A stretch of 64,000 nt of DNA. Source: Salinicola halimionae. GTDB lineage: Bacteria; Pseudomonadota; Gammaproteobacteria; Pseudomonadales; Halomonadaceae. Below are positions 1-9,455 of the stretch, one piece after another. The DNA lies in assembly GCF_003206065.1 (NCBI RefSeq), contig NZ_PZJQ01000002.1:774135-838134 (forward strand). Direction: 5' to 3'. Numbering within the stretch: position 1 is the first letter of the stretch; every line of letters begins with the position of its first letter. The position numbers were made by a program, and so were the translations under genes. Below the pieces are notes generated by a model, which did no database searches, was not told where the DNA came from, and saw nothing but the letters and a program-made list of their open reading frames with translations.

Positions 1-116
1 AACGAGGTTGCACTGATCTTCCGTCATACGAGTAAGGCTATGTGAGCGAAGCGCGATAGTAATCATCGCGCCAGCGGTTAAAGATTTTACAAATCCAATA
101 ACACAAGAGACCTGCC

Positions 117-1691
117 ATGACCCTGCTATCGTCCGTGACCGGCCGTCTGACGGCGGCTGCCCTAACGCTATCCTTCGCCGCGCCCGTGCTGGCGCAGGAA
201 ACCCCACAGGCCGGCGGCGTCGCCAATGTCGCCATTCAGCCCGAGCCGCCGGGGCTGATGCTGCCGCTGGTGCAGAACGCCCCGACCCAACGCGTCGCCG
301 GCAACATCTTTGAAAGCCTGCTGCGTTACAGCACCGATCTCGAGCCCATGCCGCAGTTGGCGGAAACGTGGGAGATCAGTGACGACGGCCTGACCTATAC
401 CTTTCATCTGCATCCGGACGTGAAGTGGCACGATGGTGAAGCGTTCAGCTCTGCCGACGTGGTTTTCTCTGCCGATGTCTTTCTGCGCCAGACCAATCCG
501 CGAACTCGAGTGATTCTCGATCACGTGGAGAGCATCGAGGCGCCGGACGACAATACGGTCGTGTTCACACTCAAGGAACCGTTCCCGGCGTTCATTCAGG
601 CGTTCGAGGTCGGCACCATGCCGATGGTGCCCAAGCACATCTATGAAGGTACCGATTTCTACAATAATCCCGCCAACAATCATCCTGTCGGTACCGGTCC
701 GTTCGAGTTCGCCAAGTGGGATCGCGGTTCGGTGATCGAGCTGGACAAGAACCCGGACTACTACGAAGACGGCAAGCCGTATCTCGACAAGATCTACTGG
801 CATGTGATTCCGGACGCGGCATCGCGCGCGGCTGCCTATGAAAATGGCACGCTCGATATCATGCCGGCCGGCTCGGTGGAAAACTTCGACATCCCGCGCC
901 TTTCCGAGATGGATGGCAGCTGCATGACCGAATCGGGCAACGAGTACTTCAACCCGTTCGCGATGCTGTGGCTCAACAACCGCGAGGGGCCGACCGCCGA
1001 CAAGCGCTTCCGCCAGGCGGTGATGTACGCCATCGATCGTGACTTCGCCAAGAATGTGCTGTGGAACGGTCTCGGCGAGGTGCCGAACGGCCCGTTCAAC
1101 TCGACGCTGGCGTCGCACGACGACGATCTCGAACAGTACCCCTACGACCCGGACAAGGCCGAAGCGCTGCTCGACGAGATGGGTTATGACGGCGAGCCGG
1201 TGCGCCTGCTGCCGCTGCCCTACGGCGAAACCTGGACACGCTGGGGTGAAGCCGTGCGTCAGAATCTCGAGGACGTGGGTATCAACATCGAGACCGAATC
1301 CTCCGATGTGGCGGGCTGGAACCAGAAGATCAGCGACTGGGACTACGACATCGCCTTCACCTATCTCTTCCAGTACGGCGATCCGTCGCTCGGCATCGCG
1401 CGCACTTATATGTCCAGCAATATCGCCAAGGGCTCACCGTGGAACAACGTCGAGGGCTACGCCAATCCCAAGGTGGACGAGCTGTTTGCCAAGGCGGCGG
1501 TGGAGAACGATTCGGAGAAGCGTCAGGCGATGTACGACGAGGTCCAGCAGATCCTGCACGACGACGTACCGCTGGCGTGGATCATGGAGCTGGCCCAGCC
1601 GACCATTTACCGCTGCAACGTCCATGACCTGATCACCACCGGTATCGGTCTCAGTGACGGCTTCAAGAACGCCTGGATCGAGCAGCAGTAA
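117..1691 (+). CDS. ABC transporter substrate-binding protein, peptide/nickel family (SBP family 5)
   Basis: Periplasmic binding protein of a DppA/OppA-type importer, 524 aa. The N-terminus is a clear signal peptide (basic start, hydrophobic run, Ala-rich cleavage site near VLAQE, about residue 27). The body has the family's usual length and features, such as the LAETWEISDDGLTYTFHL segment and the GTGPFEFAKW segment. It heads a cluster with two permeases and a double ATPase, so it sets the specificity of that importer. The ligand cannot be read from sequence; the downstream deacetylase and M20 deacylase suggest an acylated amino compound or short peptide. The start is the ATG at 117, placed directly at the signal peptide. 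A hairpin in the gap to the next gene may lower permease expression relative to this gene. Confidence 0.9.
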   Translation: MTLLSSVTGRLTAAALTLSFAAPVLAQETPQAGGVANVAIQPEPPGLMLPLVQNAPTQRVAGNIFESLLRYSTDLEPMPQLAETWEISDDGLTYTFHLHPDVKWHDGEAFSSADVVFSADVFLRQTNPRTRVILDHVESIEAPDDNTVVFTLKEPFPAFIQAFEVGTMPMVPKHIYEGTDFYNNPANNHPVGTGPFEFAKWDRGSVIELDKNPDYYEDGKPYLDKIYWHVIPDAASRAAAYENGTLDIMPAGSVENFDIPRLSEMDGSCMTESGNEYFNPFAMLWLNNREGPTADKRFRQAVMYAIDRDFAKNVLWNGLGEVPNGPFNSTLASHDDDLEQYPYDPDKAEALLDEMGYDGEPVRLLPLPYGETWTRWGEAVRQNLEDVGINIETESSDVAGWNQKISDWDYDIAFTYLFQYGDPSLGIARTYMSSNIAKGSPWNNVEGYANPKVDELFAKAAVENDSEKRQAMYDEVQQILHDDVPLAWIMELAQPTIYRCNVHDLITTGIGLSDGFKNAWIEQQ

Positions 1692-1736
1692 GCGCGCCCT
1701 CCTGGGTGGTGCATACGCCCAGATCGTGTAAGAAAA

Positions 1737-1760
1737 GCCGGCGGCCCGTGGGGCGCCGGC
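1737..1760 (+). promoter_or_regulatory. GC-rich hairpin in the gap between binding protein and permease
   Basis: Arms GCCGGCG (1737-1743) and CGCCGGC (1754-1760) enclose an inner CCC/GGG pair, giving a strong stem without a T-run. Such stems between a binding-protein gene and its permease genes commonly protect upstream mRNA or attenuate downstream transcription. The role here is inferred. Confidence 0.45.
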
Positions 1761-1781
1761 CCTCTCGGTGAGGACGAGCCA

Positions 1782-2759
1782 ATGCCCTATGTTTCTCTGA
1801 TCCTGGGTCGCGTCTTCAAGGCGGTCATCGTGCTGCTGGCGATCTTGGTATTCAATTTCTTCCTGATTCACGCCGCTCCCGGCGATCCGGCCGCAGTGAT
1901 GGCCGGCGAGGCCGGGGCGACCGACCAACAGTTCCTCGAGGATCTGCGCGAGCGCTTTGGCCTCGACCAGTCGTTGCCGGTTCAGCTGTGGCGCTACATG
2001 AGTGGCGTGCTGCAGCTCGATTTCGGCTACTCCTACCGTCAGCAGATGCCGGTGCTCGATCTGATCCTGGATCGACTGCCGGCGACATTATTGCTGACCG
2101 GGGCGGCATTCGTGATCTCGCTGGCGTTCGGCATACTCGCCGGCACGCTGGCGGCCATGCGTGCCAAGCGACCATCCGGGTCAGTCATCATGGGGCTGTC
2201 GCTGCTGTTCTACGCCACCCCGCTCTATTGGGTCGCGATGATGGCGGTGCTGGTGTTCTCGGTGATGCTCGACTGGCTGCCGGCCTACGGCTATTCGACG
2301 GTGGGCGCCGGCTATACCGGTTTGACGCACGTCGGCGATGTCGCGGTGCATCTGATTCTGCCGGCGCTGACGCTGGGACTGTTCTTCATGGCTGTCTATA
2401 CCCGCATGACGCGCACCTCGATGCTCAGCGTCTCGCAGCAGGACTTCGTCAAGACGGCCCGTGCCAAGGGGCTGGCGCCGGGAGTGATACAGCGCCGCCA
2501 CATTCTGCGTAATGCGCTGCTGCCGATAATTACCCTGGCCGGTCTGCAGGCGGGGCAGATGGTGGGTGGCGCGGTGCTCACCGAAACCGTGTTCGCCTGG
2601 CCCGGCATCGGCCGGCTGATGTACGAGGCTCTGATGCAGCGTGACTACAACCTGCTGCTGGGCATTTTCTTCTTCTGCGCTCTGCTGGTGATTCTGTTCA
2701 ACATGCTGACCGACGTGATCTACAGACTCGCCGATCCGCGCATCAAGGAGGCGACATGA
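1782..2759 (+). CDS. ABC transporter permease, DppB/OppB type
   Basis: Inner-membrane permease of the peptide/nickel importer family, 325 aa. The N-terminal helix is followed by the periplasmic segment typical of DppB (FFLIHAAPGDPA), about six membrane spans, and the EAA loop near the C-terminal third (VKTARAKGLAPGVIQRRHIL) that docks on the ATPase. The ATG at 1782 is preceded by GAGGA. The stop overlaps the start of the next permease by 4 bases (ATGA), indicating translational coupling. Confidence 0.92.
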   Translation: MPYVSLILGRVFKAVIVLLAILVFNFFLIHAAPGDPAAVMAGEAGATDQQFLEDLRERFGLDQSLPVQLWRYMSGVLQLDFGYSYRQQMPVLDLILDRLPATLLLTGAAFVISLAFGILAGTLAAMRAKRPSGSVIMGLSLLFYATPLYWVAMMAVLVFSVMLDWLPAYGYSTVGAGYTGLTHVGDVAVHLILPALTLGLFFMAVYTRMTRTSMLSVSQQDFVKTARAKGLAPGVIQRRHILRNALLPIITLAGLQAGQMVGGAVLTETVFAWPGIGRLMYEALMQRDYNLLLGIFFFCALLVILFNMLTDVIYRLADPRIKEAT

Positions 2760-3589
2760 GTTTCTGCAAACGCTTCGCCCAGAATCGTGGCGCGCTGGTG
2801 GGTCTGGTGATTCTCGGACTCGTGGTCCTGCTGGCCTTGCTGGCGCCGTTTCTGTATCCCGATTCGCCCTGGCGTATGGTGCAGCGTCCGTTTCTGGCCC
2901 CCGGCGAAGTCTCCGGTTTCTGGCTGGGTACCGATGTCATGGGGCGTGACGTTGCCGCCGGACTCGCCCATGGTGCCTGGGTGTCGCTGTTGATCGGACT
3001 GATTTCCACGGTGGTGGCGCTCGCCATCGGCGTGCCGCTGGGGGCGCTGGCCGGCTACTTCGGCGGCCGGATCGACGATGCCCTGATGCGCTTCACCGAG
3101 TTCTTCCAGACCATTCCCAACTTCGCGCTGGCGATCGTGCTGGTGGCAATCATGGAGCCGAGCACGTTCTCGATCGTGCTGGCGATTGCCATCGTCAGTT
3201 GGCCGCCGGTGGCGCGGCTGGTGCGGGGCGAGTTCCTGTCGATCAAGCATCGGGAATACGTCGAGGCGGCCAGACTGGTCGGCCAGACCCATCGCGACAT
3301 CATCATTAAGCAGATTCTGCCCAATACGATGTCGCCGGTGATCGTGCTCGCCTCGCTGATGGTGGCGACCGCCATCCTGCTCGAGTCGTCGCTGTCGTTT
3401 CTCGGCCTCGGCGATCCGGACACCATGTCCTGGGGCTACATGATCGGCGCCGCGCGCACGGTCATGCGTCAGGCGTGGTGGCTGTCGGTGATTCCCGGTG
3501 TGGCAATCCTGCTCACGGTGCTGGCGCTCAACCTGGTCGGGGAAGGCCTGGACGATGCATTGAACCCCCAGCTCGCCAGAGCCCGATAG
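2756..3589 (+). CDS. ABC transporter permease, DppC/OppC type
   Basis: Second inner-membrane permease, 277 aa, pairing with the upstream DppB-type subunit. It shows the DppC-type short N-terminal cytoplasmic stretch, a first span (GLVILGLVVLLALLAPFLYP), the periplasmic GTDVMGRDV motif characteristic of the family, and the EAA loop (EYVEAARLVGQTHRDII). It overlaps the previous gene by 4 bases and is followed 19 bases later by the ATPase, with an AAGGAG ribosome site between them. Confidence 0.92.
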   Translation: MSFCKRFAQNRGALVGLVILGLVVLLALLAPFLYPDSPWRMVQRPFLAPGEVSGFWLGTDVMGRDVAAGLAHGAWVSLLIGLISTVVALAIGVPLGALAGYFGGRIDDALMRFTEFFQTIPNFALAIVLVAIMEPSTFSIVLAIAIVSWPPVARLVRGEFLSIKHREYVEAARLVGQTHRDIIIKQILPNTMSPVIVLASLMVATAILLESSLSFLGLGDPDTMSWGYMIGAARTVMRQAWWLSVIPGVAILLTVLALNLVGEGLDDALNPQLARAR

Positions 3590-3608
3590 GTTCCGAAGGA
3601 GATCGATC

Positions 3609-5282
3609 ATGAGTGAACCCTTACGACATTCCGGCGAACCGCTAAGCCATTCTGGCGAATCCCTGCTACGTATCGAGCGTCTGTCGCTGGCGCTGCCGGA
3701 AGGCGCCGATCGGCGCTACGCGGTCGATGATGTCAGCTACGACCTTGGCGCCGGCGAGATCCTCTGTATTGTCGGCGAATCCGGCTCGGGTAAATCGATG
3801 ACCGCCAATGCGGTGATGGGGCTGCTGCCGACCGGTGTCCATGCCTCCCAAGGGCGAGCGCTATTCGACGGCCAGGATCTGCTGGCGATGAACGAGATCA
3901 GTCATCGTGCCCTGCGCGGGCGGCGTATCGGCATGATTTTCCAGGAGCCGATGACGGCGCTCAATCCGCTGATGCGGGTTGGCGAACAGATCGCCGAGGT
4001 GTTCGAGGCACATGGACTACTGACGGCCAAGGCGCGCAAGGAGAGAGCGCTGGCGCTGCTGGAAGAGGTGCGCCTGCCCAATCCCCAGGCCGCGCTGCGG
4101 GCCTATCCGTTCGAACTCTCCGGCGGTCAGCGTCAGCGGGTGATGATCGCCATGGCGCTGGCGCTCGAGCCGGAGCTGCTGGTCGCCGACGAGCCGACCA
4201 CAGCGCTGGATGTCACCACCCAGGCGCAGATTCTGCATCTGGTGAAGGATCTCCAGCAGCGTCGTGGCATGGCGGTGATGTTCATCACCCATGACTTTGG
4301 CGTGGTCGCCGAGATCGCCGATCGGGTCTGCGTCATGCGCGAAGGCAAGATCGTCGAGATGGGTAGTGCCCGCGAGGTGCTCGACAGCCCTCAGCATGAG
4401 TACACCCGGGCGTTGATCGAAGCGATCCCCGGCGACGCCGTGCCGCCGAGCCGGGATGAAGCACCAGCGAAGCCGCTGCTGGCGGTAAAAGGGCTCGACA
4501 AGGTCTATCGATCCAGTGGCGGCTGGTTTCAGCCCAAGCGCGAGGTGGTGGCGCTCGATACCATCGATTTCACCCTGGACAAGGGCGAGACGCTGGGTGT
4601 CGTCGGCGAATCGGGATCGGGTAAATCGACCCTCGGGCGCTGCATCGTGGGCCTGAATACGCCCGACAGCGGCGAAATCCGACTCAACGGTGTCGATCTG
4701 CGTGCATTGGAAGGACGCGAATTGCGCGAGCATCGTCGGCGTATCCAGATGGTGTTCCAGGATCCTTACGCCTCACTCAATCCGCGCATCCGCGTCGGCA
4801 TGGCGATTGCCCAGGGCCCGATCGCCAACGGCGTGAACAAAGCCCAGGCGATGAAGCAGGCCCGTGATCTGCTGGCAACCGTGGGGCTCGATGCCAGCGC
4901 CGCCGAGCGTTACCCCCATGAATTTTCCGGTGGCCAGCGTCAGCGCATCGGCATCGCCCGTGCGCTGGCGCTGAACCCCGAACTGATCGTGGCCGACGAA
5001 GCGGTCTCGGCGCTGGATGTGTCGATCCAGGCCCAGGTGCTGAAGCTGCTCGACGATCTCAAGAAGGAGCTCGATCTGTCGCTGCTGTTCATCACCCATG
5101 ACCTGCGCGTCGCCGCCCAGATCTGCGATCGTCTGATCGTGATGCAGAAGGGGAAAATCGTCGAGCATGGCAGCGCCAGACAGATATTCCTGTCGCCGCA
5201 GCATGCTTACACCCGCGAGTTGCTGGCAGCGATACCCGGACGGGCTCCTCATGCCGAGCCGACCGAAGCCGTTGCTATCTGA
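3609..5282 (+). CDS. Fused dipeptide-type ABC ATPase (DppD-DppF in one chain)
   Basis: Cytoplasmic energising subunit, 557 aa, with two complete nucleotide-binding domains, as in GsiA or YejF. Domain 1 has Walker A GESGSGKS at 56-63, signature LSGGQRQRV and Walker [13 protein letters not shown]. Domain 2 has Walker A at 333-340, signature FSGGQRQRI and Walker [13 protein letters not shown]. Both carry the oligopeptide-type C-terminal extension ([13 protein letters not shown] and [13 protein letters not shown]). The first 20 residues contain a tandem repeat of about seven residues ([17 protein letters not shown]) that is not part of the family fold. Start ATG at 3609 has a good AAGGAG. Because one chain supplies both ATPase halves, no separate DppF gene is needed. 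Confidence 0.93.
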   Translation: MSEPLRHSGEPLSHSGESLLRIERLSLALPEGADRRYAVDDVSYDLGAGEILCIVGESGSGKSMTANAVMGLLPTGVHASQGRALFDGQDLLAMNEISHRALRGRRIGMIFQEPMTALNPLMRVGEQIAEVFEAHGLLTAKARKERALALLEEVRLPNPQAALRAYPFELSGGQRQRVMIAMALALEPELLVADEPTTALDVTTQAQILHLVKDLQQRRGMAVMFITHDFGVVAEIADRVCVMREGKIVEMGSAREVLDSPQHEYTRALIEAIPGDAVPPSRDEAPAKPLLAVKGLDKVYRSSGGWFQPKREVVALDTIDFTLDKGETLGVVGESGSGKSTLGRCIVGLNTPDSGEIRLNGVDLRALEGRELREHRRRIQMVFQDPYASLNPRIRVGMAIAQGPIANGVNKAQAMKQARDLLATVGLDASAAERYPHEFSGGQRQRIGIARALALNPELIVADEAVSALDVSIQAQVLKLLDDLKKELDLSLLFITHDLRVAAQICDRLIVMQKGKIVEHGSARQIFLSPQHAYTRELLAAIPGRAPHAEPTEAVAI

Positions 5283-5356
5283 GTCACCAACCGACTCTCG
5301 GATATCGAATCAAAAGACTCGTGAACGATGGGATCAAGAATCAAAGGGATCGGAGA

Positions 5357-6358
5357 ATGAAAACGATGGAAACCGAGCGCTCCAGCGGCTCAACCAGCGC
5401 GCTCGAAACGAACGAGGTCGCGCAGATTCAGGGCGTACTGCTGGGCTCTCCGGAGATCATGACCGATTACATCGCGGCGTTCGAGCAGGCGACGCCGCAT
5501 ATCCGTCTGGCCTTGCCACAGGACGTCTCCGATCCCCAAGCGATCACCTTCGCGTTGGCCTGGGATCCGGGTGCCGAGGATTTCCGGCCCTATCCCAACC
5601 TGCGTCTGGTTTCGTCGATCGCGGCGGGCGTCAACGGCATTCTTGCCAGTGCGAGCCTGCCTGGCGACGTCCCGCTGATGCGCATTGCAGGTGAGTCCCA
5701 GGCCCAGATGATGGCCGGTTTCGTGACCTGGCATGTGCTTTGGCACCACCGACGTTTTGGCGACTATTTCGCGAACCAGGACCGACAGCACTGGGAGCGT
5801 CTGCCCAAGCGCGACGCGCGCGATATTCGCGTCGGACTGTTGGGAGCCGGCAAGATGGGTGGGGCGACGGCGCGGGCACTCAAGGCGCTCGATTACGATG
5901 TGGCTATCTATTCGCGCAGCGGGCGCAATCTGCCGGAGGGTGTCACGGGTTTCAGTGGTGACGGCGGTCTTGATCGACTCGCCGCTCGCAGCGAGATTCT
6001 GATCAACCTGCTGCCGCTGACGCCGGAAACCCGCGGCATTTTGAATGCCGAACTCTTTGCCCGGATGCCCGAGGGCGCGATGCTGATTCATGTCGGTCGT
6101 GGCGAGCATCTCATCGAGGCGGATCTGTTCGCTGCGCTCGATGGAGGCCGGCTTTCGGCGGTTTCGCTGGATGTGTTCGCCATTGAGCCGCTACCGCAGG
6201 ATCATCCGTTCTGGAATCACGAAAAGATCGTCGTCACCCCGCACGATGCCTGCGATTCGACGCCGACTCAGGTGGCCCACGAGGTCGCCGAAGCGATGAA
6301 ACGACTGGACAATGGTCGCCTGCCGACGAGTGTCGTGGATCGCCACGCGGGTTATTGA
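5357..6358 (+). CDS. D-2-hydroxyacid dehydrogenase, glyoxylate/hydroxypyruvate reductase A-like
   Basis: NAD(P)H-dependent reductase of 2-oxoacids such as glyoxylate or hydroxypyruvate, about 333 aa. The Rossmann motif is GLLGAGKMGGATARAL. The catalytic triad of the family can be placed: Arg in VGRGEHL, Glu in VFAIEPLP and His in VTPHDA. I chose the ATG at 5357, which has AAGGG seven bases upstream, over a GTG at 5321 that adds 12 unconserved residues. It lies 38-75 bases after the ABC ATPase on the same strand, so it probably belongs to the same operon. The true substrate is unknown; family members have broad specificity. Confidence 0.82.
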   Translation: MKTMETERSSGSTSALETNEVAQIQGVLLGSPEIMTDYIAAFEQATPHIRLALPQDVSDPQAITFALAWDPGAEDFRPYPNLRLVSSIAAGVNGILASASLPGDVPLMRIAGESQAQMMAGFVTWHVLWHHRRFGDYFANQDRQHWERLPKRDARDIRVGLLGAGKMGGATARALKALDYDVAIYSRSGRNLPEGVTGFSGDGGLDRLAARSEILINLLPLTPETRGILNAELFARMPEGAMLIHVGRGEHLIEADLFAALDGGRLSAVSLDVFAIEPLPQDHPFWNHEKIVVTPHDACDSTPTQVAHEVAEAMKRLDNGRLPTSVVDRHAGY

Positions 6359-6392
6359 CGATCAACGGACTGCGCATGACAAGGACAAATCG

Positions 6393-7424
6393 ATGAAGAC
6401 CTTCTTCCACGACGACCAGCTGCTGCATCAACCGCAGACCTATTTTTCGCGCGGCAAGATGCGCAAACCGCAGGAAGTGCCGGATCGAGCGGAGCACCTG
6501 CTGGCGGCGGCCAAGCGACTCGGCTTCGAGATTCAGGCGCCGACCGATCATGGTGTCGCGCCGCTGCGCGCGGTGCACTCGTTACCTTATCTGCGTTTTC
6601 TCGAGAGCGCCTATCGGCGTTGGCACACTGTCAACGAGACCGGGGGCGAAGACTGGGGCGAGGAGGTGATCTCCAGCATCTTCGTGCGCTCACCCAATGC
6701 GCTGCGCGGGATTCTCGCCGAGGCCGCGCGCTATCTGGCGGATGGCAGTGCGCCGGTGGGGGAACATACCTGGCAGGCCGCTTACTGGGCGGCGCAGAGT
6801 GCGGTGGCCGGCGCCGAGGCACTGCTGGCGGGCGAGCGCTTCGCCTACACGCTGTCGCGACCGCCGGGTCACCACTCGGGTATCGACTCCGCCGGTGGCT
6901 TCTGCTTCCTCAACAACGCCGCCATTGCCGCGCAGCATCTCACCTCACGCTATCCGCGCGTCGTCGTACTCGATACTGACATGCACCACGGTCAGGGCGT
7001 GCAGGAGATTTTCTATGAGCGCGATGACGTGATGTACATCTCGATCCATGGCGACACCACCAACTTCTACCCGGCGGTCACCGGCTTCGAGAATGAGCGC
7101 GGGCGGGGTGCCGGGCTAGGTTACAACCTCAATCTGCCGATGCCGCATGGCTCGGAGGAGCCGGTGTTCTTCGAGCGTCTCGAAGCAGCCTGCCAGGCCA
7201 TTCGACTGTTCGAGCCGGACGCGCTGGTGCTGGCGCTGGGTTTCGATATCCACGAGAAGGACCCGCAGGCCAAGGTATCCGTCTCCACGCCGGGGTTTGG
7301 CAGACTTGGGCGCGACATCGCCGGGCTCGATCTGCCCACGCTGGTGGTGCAGGAGGGTGGTTATTACCTGGAAGGACTCGAAGCCAACGCGGTGAGTTTC
7401 TTCGAGGGGCTAGCGGGTCGCTGA
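6393..7424 (+). CDS. Histone-deacetylase-family amidohydrolase (acetylpolyamine amidohydrolase-like)
   Basis: Zinc-dependent deacetylase, 343 aa, the length of bacterial acetylpolyamine amidohydrolases (APAH). The active site is intact: the His pair H160-H161 in PPGHHSG, zinc ligands D196, H198 and D285, and the transition-state Tyr in the QEGGYY motif. By recollection the Mycoplana enzyme uses D195, H197 and D284, an almost identical spacing. Function inferred: release of acetate from acetylated polyamines or similar amides. The start is the ATG at 6393, after AAGGAC; an upstream in-frame start would overlap the previous gene. It sits in the ABC-importer cluster, so the imported ligand may be an acylated amine. 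Confidence 0.85.
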   Translation: MKTFFHDDQLLHQPQTYFSRGKMRKPQEVPDRAEHLLAAAKRLGFEIQAPTDHGVAPLRAVHSLPYLRFLESAYRRWHTVNETGGEDWGEEVISSIFVRSPNALRGILAEAARYLADGSAPVGEHTWQAAYWAAQSAVAGAEALLAGERFAYTLSRPPGHHSGIDSAGGFCFLNNAAIAAQHLTSRYPRVVVLDTDMHHGQGVQEIFYERDDVMYISIHGDTTNFYPAVTGFENERGRGAGLGYNLNLPMPHGSEEPVFFERLEAACQAIRLFEPDALVLALGFDIHEKDPQAKVSVSTPGFGRLGRDIAGLDLPTLVVQEGGYYLEGLEANAVSFFEGLAGR

Positions 7425-7502
7425 ATCATCGCGACGTCTTTTAGCGATCCGGCTGACGACGCGATCCGCTGCCGTCACGGTCACCATCGAGAGAGCTAAC
7501 CC

Positions 7503-8786
7503 ATGCTGACGGAAAGTCAGGTTCAGCGCATCGTCGCGTCGGTGGACGCGCGGTTCGACGAGCAACTGCAGTTCACCCAACGACTGGTCGAATTTCCCTC
7601 GCTGCGCGGACAGGAACATACCGCGCAGGACTTTCTCCACGACGCCATGGCCGCGCGCGATTTCGCCATGGATCGCTGGAAGATCGACGTCGAAGATATC
7701 CACCACCACGAAGGGTTCGGTCCGGTCACGATTTCCTACGACAATGCCTTCAATGTGGTGGGCACCTATCGGCCGGAACGACAGACAGGGCGTTCGCTGA
7801 TTCTCAACGGCCATATCGACGTGGTGCCGACCGGCCCGCGCGAGATGTGGAGTCGCTCGCCGTGGGAGCCGGCGATCGTCGATGGCTGGATGTACGGGCG
7901 TGGCTCGGCCGACATGAAAGCCGGTCTGGTGGCCAATCTGTTCGCCTTCGATGCCGTTCGCGCGGCGGGCTTCGCGCCCCAGGCACTGATCTATTTCCAG
8001 TCCGTGGTGGAAGAGGAGTGTACTGGCAACGGCGCGCTGGCGGCACTATTACGCGGTTACCGGGCGGATGCGGTGATCATTCCCGAGCCGGAAGAGAACA
8101 TGCTGGTGCGGGCCAACGTGGGCGTGCTCTGGTTCAAGGTGAGAGTCGCCGGAAAACCTTCACATACCCGCGAGATGACAAGCGGCTTCAACGCCATCGA
8201 TGCCGCCTATGCCGCGATCGAAGCGCTGCGTGGTTTGGAATCGCAATGGAATGCGGAGAAGGGCGAGCATCCCCACTTCGAGGATCTCGAGCATCCGATC
8301 AACTTCAACGTTGGACAGATCCAGGGCGGCGACTGGCCCTCCACGGTGCCGCCGTGGTGCGAGTTCGACATGCGTATCGCCATCTATCCGGGAACGCACG
8401 CCGACGAGGCAAGGCAAGCGGTCGAAACCACTCTGCAGCAGGCGGCCGACAGCGATCCCCGCCTGGGCGGCAAGATGCCTGACGTCAGCTATACCGGCTT
8501 CTATGCCGAGGGCTACGTGCTGGAAGCGGGCTCTGACGCCGAGCATACGCTGCGCGCCTGTCACCAGATCGCGTTTCAAGACGAACTGAAGACGTTTACC
8601 ACGCCGGGCTATCTGGATGGCCGCGTCTTCACCATCTACGGTGACATGCCGACGCTGGTCTACGGCCCCAAATCCAGGGACATTCACGGTTTCGACGAGT
8701 GCGTGCACATCGAGTCGCTGCGGCTCGTGACCAAGACCATCGCCCTGTTCGTCGCCGACTGGTGCGGAATCGAGGAAAGCCGTTAG
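7503..8786 (+). CDS. M20-family deacylase/peptidase (ArgE/DapE-like)
   Basis: Two-metal cytoplasmic hydrolase of the M20 family, 427 aa, cleaving N-acyl amino acids or small peptides. Visible active-site elements in order: metal His in NGHIDVVPTG, bridging Asp in GRGSADMKAG, the catalytic Glu pair in VVEEECTGNG, a metal Glu in IIPEPEE, and a C-terminal His in the IHGFDECVHIE region. The middle insertion (VRVAGKPSHTREMT to WPSTVPPWCEFDMR) is the dimerisation domain. It is the last gene of the importer cluster and complements the upstream deacetylase. The substrate is not identifiable from sequence; ArgE, DapE and N-acyl amidohydrolase activities all occur in this family. Confidence 0.85.
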   Translation: MLTESQVQRIVASVDARFDEQLQFTQRLVEFPSLRGQEHTAQDFLHDAMAARDFAMDRWKIDVEDIHHHEGFGPVTISYDNAFNVVGTYRPERQTGRSLILNGHIDVVPTGPREMWSRSPWEPAIVDGWMYGRGSADMKAGLVANLFAFDAVRAAGFAPQALIYFQSVVEEECTGNGALAALLRGYRADAVIIPEPEENMLVRANVGVLWFKVRVAGKPSHTREMTSGFNAIDAAYAAIEALRGLESQWNAEKGEHPHFEDLEHPINFNVGQIQGGDWPSTVPPWCEFDMRIAIYPGTHADEARQAVETTLQQAADSDPRLGGKMPDVSYTGFYAEGYVLEAGSDAEHTLRACHQIAFQDELKTFTTPGYLDGRVFTIYGDMPTLVYGPKSRDIHGFDECVHIESLRLVTKTIALFVADWCGIEESR

Positions 8787-9029
8787 AGATTTTCCAGCGG
8801 GAAATCGGTCTTGGATAATCTCAAGCTGAGCTCCTCGCTGCCGATACTGTGATTCCAGAATAGACCTCTGACAAATATCTCTGCCAAAGAGCTTTGGCAT
8901 CGATGTCTCGCATACCGGTTATCGACGCCTTCAATTTCTCGTCACAATTGTGTGGTTATATCCTGAGTGTCATCTCTCTGGGACACCCTGTTCAAGGACC
9001 CGGAAACCTCTAATTCAAGGAGAAGTAGC

Positions 9030-9227
9030 GTGAAGATTTCCGGGCGCATCAAAGCGTTGATCATTATGGCCGTCGTTGTCTACGTGCTCGCGCACGTGGT
9101 ACGCGCCATGCTGATGACGCTGGTTCGCTCGAATGCGCTGCCCGGGCCATCGTCGAAAGCCTCGCGGCCGGCGCCGCGCCTGGAAAACCATGACGATGAG
9201 ACGTTGAAACACTGCACGCGTTGCTGA
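9030..9227 (+). CDS. Small putative membrane protein
   Basis: Small reading frame of 65 codons starting at GTG 9030 with a strong AAGGAG seven bases upstream. It encodes a basic start, one hydrophobic helix (ALIIMAVVVYVLAHVV) and a short polar tail ending in Cys-Thr-Arg-Cys. A good intrinsic terminator follows within 30 bases, which supports a real transcription unit. I do not recognise a family. A longer frame from 8967 is possible but lacks a ribosome site. Confidence 0.5.
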   Translation: MKISGRIKALIIMAVVVYVLAHVVRAMLMTLVRSNALPGPSSKASRPAPRLENHDDETLKHCTRC

Positions 9228-9251
9228 AGAGCGCTATCGTCACACGCGTGA

Positions 9252-9282
9252 AAATCCCGGCCTTCAAGCCGGGATTTTTTCG
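9252..9282 (+). terminator. Intrinsic terminator after the 65-aa gene
   Basis: Stem AAATCCCGGC / GCCGGGATTT with a six-base loop, followed by a run of T. Confidence 0.85.
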
Positions 9283-9455
9283 TCTGAGGCTCCATTCGTC
9301 AGCCCTGCGAAAGTGCTTTGGTGAGTTCGGTGCCGAGCGCGGCGGGTGGGCGGCACGAAGCTGCCCTTGACGGGGAATCTGGAGAATACTTCGAAGCGTC
9401 ACCGCCGGTGTGGCCGCGGATGGTAGGGTAGGGCTTTGCCTAATGTCGAAGACCC

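Noticed and set aside
1-116. Promoter or gene at the left edge
   Set aside because: Only the presumed leader of the binding-protein gene; no clear -35/-10 pair, terminator or coding frame could be supported.
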